Of a stretch of 9,349 nt of DNA, positions 5,828-9,349 are shown piece by piece. The DNA is from Pseudomonadota bacterium. GTDB lineage: Bacteria; Pseudomonadota; Gammaproteobacteria; Burkholderiales; Burkholderiaceae_B. The DNA lies in NCBI GenBank assembly GCA_023422555.1, contig JAFAGQ010000028.1, positions 1 through 9,349 on the forward strand. The letters are read 5' to 3'. A model generated the notes under the pieces. The model did not search any database. It saw only the letters and a list, made by a program, of their open reading frames with translations, and was not told the origin of the DNA. A program made the translations under genes and the position numbers. Positions within the stretch are counted from its first letter, which is position 1; every line of letters begins with the position of its first letter.

Positions 5828-5885
5828 CTGCTGCAAACGGGCATGCCGGCCGACAACAGATTGCAGCAATATCATTAACGCCCAC

Positions 5886-5930
5886 AAAAAAAACCGCGAT
5901 GTGCTCACTGAAAGAGCATCGCGGTTTTTT
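5886..5930. terminator. bidirectional intrinsic terminator between convergent genes
   Basis: CCGCGAT (5894-5900) pairs with ATCGCGG (5918-5924), and GCTC (5903-5906) with GAGC (5914-5917) extends the stem past a 2-nt bulge. Eight A precede the stem and six T follow it, so it works for both strands: the oxidase gene from the left and the pheST-ihfA-merR operon from the right. Confidence 0.85.
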
Positions 5931-5957
5931 GTTGGCGACCGAAACAGCACCAAACGT

Positions 5958-6347
5958 TCAGGGCGAGACCATCTGGTCAAAAATCTTCATGACGCTGTTG
6001 AGTTCTGACCGGATATATTGCAGGTCCTGCGCCGAAAGTCGCACTGCTGCATCCTGATCATGCTGAGCATCACGCCCTTCCCCGAGGCGGTTACGGGCAC
6101 CGCTGATGGTGAAGCCCTGTTCGTACAGCAGGTCCCGTATCTTGCGGATCAGCAGGACTTCATGGTGCTGATAATAGCGTCGGTTTCCACGACGTTTTAC
6201 AGGATTCAGCTCCGTAAACTCCTGTTCCCAGTATCGCAGCACATGCGGCTTGACGCAGCACAGCTCTGACACTTCACCAATAGTGAAATATCGCTTGGCC
6301 GGAATCGGAGGCAGCGCAGTGATGGAAGGTATTTCAGTCTGATTCAT
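5958..6347 (-). CDS. MerR family transcriptional regulator
   Basis: A 129-residue DNA-binding protein of the MerR superfamily. After an 18-residue proline-containing N-terminus, the winged helix-turn-helix is clear: YFTIGEVSELCCVKPHVLRYWEQEF (split here by function: recognition helices about 22-40), then the wing NPVKRRGNRRYYQHHEV (48-64), and a helix IRKIRDLLYEQGFTISGARNRL (67-88). The remaining 40 residues lack a conserved metal or drug-binding cysteine motif; the only cysteines are 30-31, within the DNA-binding domain, so metal sensing is unlikely. The gene follows ihfA by 40 nt, as in many proteobacteria where this MerR-like protein sits behind pheST-ihfA; its targets are unknown. No clear Shine-Dalgarno sequence precedes the ATG, so translation may be weak or coupled. 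Confidence 0.92.
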   Translation of the reverse strand: MNQTEIPSITALPPIPAKRYFTIGEVSELCCVKPHVLRYWEQEFTELNPVKRRGNRRYYQHHEVLLIRKIRDLLYEQGFTISGARNRLGEGRDAQHDQDAAVRLSAQDLQYIRSELNSVMKIFDQMVSP

Positions 6348-6387
6348 TCGCAGATTGTAAACCCAAACCGTCTTTTAAGGAACTACT

Positions 6388-6720
6388 TTAATCGACGAGC
6401 GTAAGATCAGGATTATATTCATCACCCTGCTCTACGATCCCCTTCAGTTTCTGACTTGCGTGGAAGGTGACGACTCGCCGCGCCGAAATGGGAATGACTT
6501 CCCCGGTTTTCGGATTGCGGCCAGGGCGAGCCGGTTTGTCACGCACCTGGAAGTTGCCGAAACCAGACAATTTGACGGAATCTCCCTTGGCCAGGGATTC
6601 GCGGATCTCTTCAAAGAAGGTATCCACAATGTCTTTGGCTTCGCGTTTATTCAGTCCGACGCGTTCAAACAGTAACTCCGCCAGTTCCGCCTTGGTTAAG
6701 GTGTTGTTTTCTTCAAGCAT
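6388..6720 (-). CDS. ihfA: integration host factor subunit alpha
   Basis: A 110-residue subunit of the heterodimeric DNA-bending protein IHF, which shapes promoters, replication origins and recombination sites in the nucleoid. The sequence is a textbook HU/IHF fold: helices from LTKAELAELLFERVGLNKREAKDIV, then KLSGFGNFQVRDK (50-62), the beta-arm RPGRNPKTGE (65-74) with the DNA-intercalating proline at 70, and PISARRVVTF. Position after pheT identifies it as alpha. The start at 6720 is preferred over an in-frame ATG at 6759: it has a purine-rich ribosome binding site (6723-6736 read on the minus strand) and gives the normal family length, whereas the longer form adds 13 atypical residues and overlaps pheT by 20 bp. 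The tail of about 15 residues (GDEYNPDLTLVD at the end) is longer than in E. coli. In E. coli, IHF represses its own operon. Confidence 0.96.
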   Translation of the reverse strand: MLEENNTLTKAELAELLFERVGLNKREAKDIVDTFFEEIRESLAKGDSVKLSGFGNFQVRDKPARPGRNPKTGEVIPISARRVVTFHASQKLKGIVEQGDEYNPDLTLVD

Positions 6721-6722
6721 TG

Positions 6723-6736
6723 CTCTTTCCCTTCCT
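6723..6736 (-). promoter_or_regulatory. ribosome binding site deciding the ihfA start
   Basis: On the minus strand this reads AGGAAGGGAAAGAG, ending 2 nt before the ATG at 6720. It lies in the 19-nt gap after the pheT stop. The alternative start at 6759 has no comparable purine-rich site. Confidence 0.6.
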
Positions 6737-6739
6737 GTT

Positions 6740-9145
6740 CTATCTTTTACGAACGCCATGCTTCTGAACCAGCAGTTCGAGTACTGCGTTCATGCACTGG
6801 TCTACGCGTGTGTCTTCCAAGGTCGCGGTCGGATCCTGCAGGGTAAACCGCAGAGCAAGACTGCGCTCCTGCTGATCTGATTTTGGATCCTTCCAGACAT
6901 CAAATAACGAAATATCTTTAATAATATCAAGGAATTGCCCATCTTGCTGATTATTTCTTACGGTGTCAAGCAAGTCCTGCAACTTCAAGCCCACCGGTGC
7001 CCAGACGGCCAGATCGCGGAATACCGAAGGCTGACGTGAGACCTCAGCGTACTGCGGGAATCCGACTTGCTGCAGGGCCTCGACATCCAGTTCGAACACG
7101 ACGGGCGGATGTATCAGTTCGTTTTCCTGAACCCATTGTGGATGCAGTTCACCGATAAAGCCGATGACCTTGCCATTGAGCAGTACGTTGGCGCTACGTC
7201 CGGGGTGCAGCGCAGGATGGCTGACCGTCTCAAAACGCAGCTGGTCTGCGTGCTGCTGACAAAGGCGCTCGATATCGTTCTTTACATCAAAGAAATCGGT
7301 CTGGCGTACCGGCAGCGCCCATTGCTCGGGTTCTGCCGGTCCCCATGCTGCACCTGCAAGATGCAAGGGCTGGCGAACGCCAGCTACACTCAGATCGCCG
7401 TCTTTGACCGAGGTATCGCGCGCAAAGACACGACCCAGTTCAAAAACCCGAACACGGCTTTGCTGACGTTTCTGATTGTGCTGAATATTGGCGATCAGGC
7501 CACCAATCAGACCTGAGCGCATGACCTCGAGCTGGCTGGCAATGGGATTGAGCAGGACTATCGGGTCGCTGTTTCCCATGTAGTTGGTTTCCCAGGCTTT
7601 TTCCACGAAGCTGAAATTGATGACTTCCTGGTAATCGAGTGCCGCCATGATGTGTCGCAATGCATGCTGCGAGCGCTGCGTCTCGTTTGTGGGCAGCATT
7701 TGCGCGCTGGCCATGGGCGGATTGGCAGGGATATTCTCGAAGCCGTAGATCCGGGCCACTTCCTCGATCAGATCCTCTTCGATCTCCAGATCAAAACGGA
7801 AAGATGGCGGCGTCACACTGAAAACACCTTCACTCTCGGAGTAATTGAATTTGAGCTTGGTGAAAACCTCATGAACCTGTTCGGCCGTTACCGGAACGCC
7901 CAGCACCTTGCGGCAACGTTCAAGCCGCATAGAAACGGGCGATCTTTCGGGCAGCGCAATAATCTGGTCGTCAACGGGACCAGCCTGGCCGCCGCAAATC
8001 TCCAGAATCAGGCTGGAAATGTATTCGATGTGTTCGGGAATCTGCTGAAAATCGACGCCGCGCTCAAAGCGGTGGCTGGCTTCGGACGAGAATTTGTAAC
8101 GTCGTGCACGGCCCGCAATCGCATTGGGATACCAGAAAGCTGCTTCCAGATAAATATCGGTGGTGTCCAGTGATACCGCGGTTGCCGCACCACCCATGAT
8201 ACCTGCGAGACTTTCGATGTTGTCACCGGCTGCGATGACACCTACATCGGTGTCGAGCTCAACCGTCTGATCGTTCAACAGGGTCAGGCTCTCCCCTTTC
8301 TTTGCCCAGCGTACGGTCAGGCCGCCGCTGATTCGATCCAGATCGAAGACATGGGTTGGCCGTCCCAGCTCGAGCATGACGTAGTTGGAAATATCAACCA
8401 GTGCAGAAACCGAGCGCTGTCCGGCGCGCTCCAGACGACTTTTCATCCAGTCTGGCGTGCGAGCTTTGGCGTTTACGCCGCGAATAATCCGTCCGGCAAA
8501 ACGTCCACACAGATCCGGTGCCTGTACTGTTACCGCAAGGGTATCCTCGTGCGTGACCGCTACCGGCTCATAGTTTGGCACGTTCATTGACATATCGGTC
8601 AGTGCGGCCACTTCCCTTGCCACGCCAAGAACGGAAAGACAATCAGCCCGGTTGGGCGTGAGCTTGACTTCAAAGATGGTATCATTCAGATCGAGGGCCT
8701 GACGTATGTCCTGGCCCACTTTGGCTTCGGGATCCAGTTCCAGCAGACCCGCGTGATCCTGCGAGAGGCCAAGCTCTCGGGCGGAGCAAAGCATTCCGAA
8801 AGAATCTTCTCCGCGCATGCGCGCCTTGCTGATTTTGAAGTCACCAGGCAGTACGGCACCAATGCGTGCCAGCGGCACTTTCAGTCCTTTTGCCGCGTTG
8901 GGTGCACCACAAACAATCTGCAATGGTTCGCCCGAGCCGTCGTCTACGGTACAGATGCGCAGTTTGTCTGCATTGGGATGCGGACGGATATCGTCGATGT
9001 GGGCGACCACAATTCCCGAAAACGGCGGCGCAACCGGCTCAGTACCTTCGACCTCCAGACCCGCCATGGTCAGCATATGGGCCAGTTCATCGGTAGAAAT
9101 CGATGGATTAACAATGGATCGTAACCAGGATTCAGGAAATAGCAT
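6740..9145 (-). CDS. pheT: phenylalanine--tRNA ligase subunit beta
   Basis: The 801-residue beta subunit of the cytoplasmic alpha2-beta2 phenylalanyl-tRNA synthetase, which charges tRNA-Phe and, through its B3/B4 domain, removes mischarged tyrosine. Domains in order: an N-terminal segment (MLFPESWLRS), an EMAP-like tRNA-binding fold (about 40-148; PHPNADKLRICTVD), the B3/B4 editing domain (about 210-390; RPTHVFDLDRI and FERGVDF), the B5 domain (about 400-475, ending EEDLIEEVARIYGFENIP), a catalytic-core-like region (about 490-690, with FVEKAWETNYMG and LNPIASQLEVMRSGL), and the FDX-ACB anticodon-binding domain (about 705-800; QPSVFRDLAVW). Length matches the family (E. coli about 795). Its start lies 45 nt after the pheS stop, with only a weak AGAAAG upstream, and its stop is 19 nt before ihfA. 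It appears intact. Confidence 0.98.
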   Translation of the reverse strand: MLFPESWLRSIVNPSISTDELAHMLTMAGLEVEGTEPVAPPFSGIVVAHIDDIRPHPNADKLRICTVDDGSGEPLQIVCGAPNAAKGLKVPLARIGAVLPGDFKISKARMRGEDSFGMLCSARELGLSQDHAGLLELDPEAKVGQDIRQALDLNDTIFEVKLTPNRADCLSVLGVAREVAALTDMSMNVPNYEPVAVTHEDTLAVTVQAPDLCGRFAGRIIRGVNAKARTPDWMKSRLERAGQRSVSALVDISNYVMLELGRPTHVFDLDRISGGLTVRWAKKGESLTLLNDQTVELDTDVGVIAAGDNIESLAGIMGGAATAVSLDTTDIYLEAAFWYPNAIAGRARRYKFSSEASHRFERGVDFQQIPEHIEYISSLILEICGGQAGPVDDQIIALPERSPVSMRLERCRKVLGVPVTAEQVHEVFTKLKFNYSESEGVFSVTPPSFRFDLEIEEDLIEEVARIYGFENIPANPPMASAQMLPTNETQRSQHALRHIMAALDYQEVINFSFVEKAWETNYMGNSDPIVLLNPIASQLEVMRSGLIGGLIANIQHNQKRQQSRVRVFELGRVFARDTSVKDGDLSVAGVRQPLHLAGAAWGPAEPEQWALPVRQTDFFDVKNDIERLCQQHADQLRFETVSHPALHPGRSANVLLNGKVIGFIGELHPQWVQENELIHPPVVFELDVEALQQVGFPQYAEVSRQPSVFRDLAVWAPVGLKLQDLLDTVRNNQQDGQFLDIIKDISLFDVWKDPKSDQQERSLALRFTLQDPTATLEDTRVDQCMNAVLELLVQKHGVRKR

Positions 9146-9190
9146 GATGTGTTTCTTTCTAGGCGTGAAAAGGAAATAAGCGCGGGAAAA

Positions 9191-9349
9191 TCAACGGTTG
9201 AACTGACACAGGAAACGCAAGTCTCCTTCGTAGAACTGACGCAGATCGTTCACACCGTAACGCAGCATTGTCAGTCGTTCAATGCCTGAACCAAACGCAA
9301 ATCCAATGTATTTTTCGGGATCCAGTCCAAAGTTGCGAACAACGGTCGG
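9191..9349 (-). CDS. pheS: phenylalanine--tRNA ligase subunit alpha, C-terminal part
   Basis: Only the last 52 codons and the TGA stop (9191-9193) lie in the window; the gene continues past the right edge. The fragment carries the end of the class II aminoacyl-tRNA synthetase core. GFAFGSGIERLTMLRYGVND includes motif 3, with the conserved arginine of GIERL that contacts ATP. The ending DLRQFYEGDLRFLCQF is characteristic of PheS. This is the catalytic subunit that activates phenylalanine and pairs with PheT, encoded 45 nt downstream. The operon promoter, and any pheM-type leader attenuator, would be outside the window. Confidence 0.97.
   Translation of the reverse strand, partial: PTVVRNFGLDPEKYIGFAFGSGIERLTMLRYGVNDLRQFYEGDLRFLCQFNR

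Noticed and set aside
4018..5918. 13-nt exact repeat CACTGAAAGAGCA at 4018-4030 and 5906-5918
   Set aside because: A match of this length is expected about once by chance in a window this size, and the second copy is simply the loop side of a terminator stem.
7652..8173. 173-codon plus-strand frame inside pheT
   Set aside because: Antisense shadow of the pheT editing and B5 regions; no independent evidence.

Overview
This window looks like a chromosomal housekeeping region of a Gram-negative proteobacterium, most likely a betaproteobacterium of the order Burkholderiales. The grounds are the minus-strand block pheS-pheT-ihfA-merR, the number of exported proteins with signal peptides or lipoboxes, AGGAG-type ribosome binding sites, and the style of the methyltransferase and FMN-oxidase sequences. 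Moderate GC content would fit an Alcaligenaceae member such as Advenella, but that genus guess is inference only.

Layout, left to right. Positions 63-317 encode a small cysteine-rich lipoprotein (+). It runs tail-to-tail into, and overlaps by 23 bp, a class I SAM-dependent methyltransferase on the minus strand (295-1527). A divergent intergenic region holding a 12-bp palindrome leads to an exported YceI-family protein (1742-2323, +). Next come a second unrecognised lipoprotein (2477-2902, +) and, 30 nt later, a GFA-family zinc protein (2933-3283, +), probably cotranscribed. A gene-poor stretch from 3284 to 4085 holds four copies of a 14-bp tandem repeat, a terminator-like hairpin, a good sigma70 promoter, tRNA-Pro(GGG) at 3581-3657 and its terminator, followed by about 380 bp with no gene I can support. 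Then come an exported beta-sandwich-like hypothetical protein (4086-4529, +) and an FMN-dependent alpha-hydroxy-acid dehydrogenase of the LldD/glycolate oxidase family (4629-5795, +). A bidirectional terminator (5886-5930) separates this from the minus-strand operon, which reads from the right edge: pheS (3' end only), pheT, ihfA and a MerR-family regulator gene.

The minus-strand operon joins the phenylalanyl-tRNA synthetase subunits to the alpha subunit of the DNA-bending protein IHF and a small MerR-type regulator, an arrangement that recurs in many proteobacteria. The plus-strand genes on the left do not form an obvious pathway: they are envelope proteins of unknown function plus two enzyme-like proteins.

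I looked for an unusual system (defence, mobile element, CRISPR, phage, toxin-antitoxin, biosynthetic cluster) and found none. The points worth a second look are small: the tandem repeat before the tRNA, a terminator-like hairpin directly upstream of a lipoprotein start codon, palindromes at two putative promoters, the convergent gene overlap, and the empty region after the tRNA.
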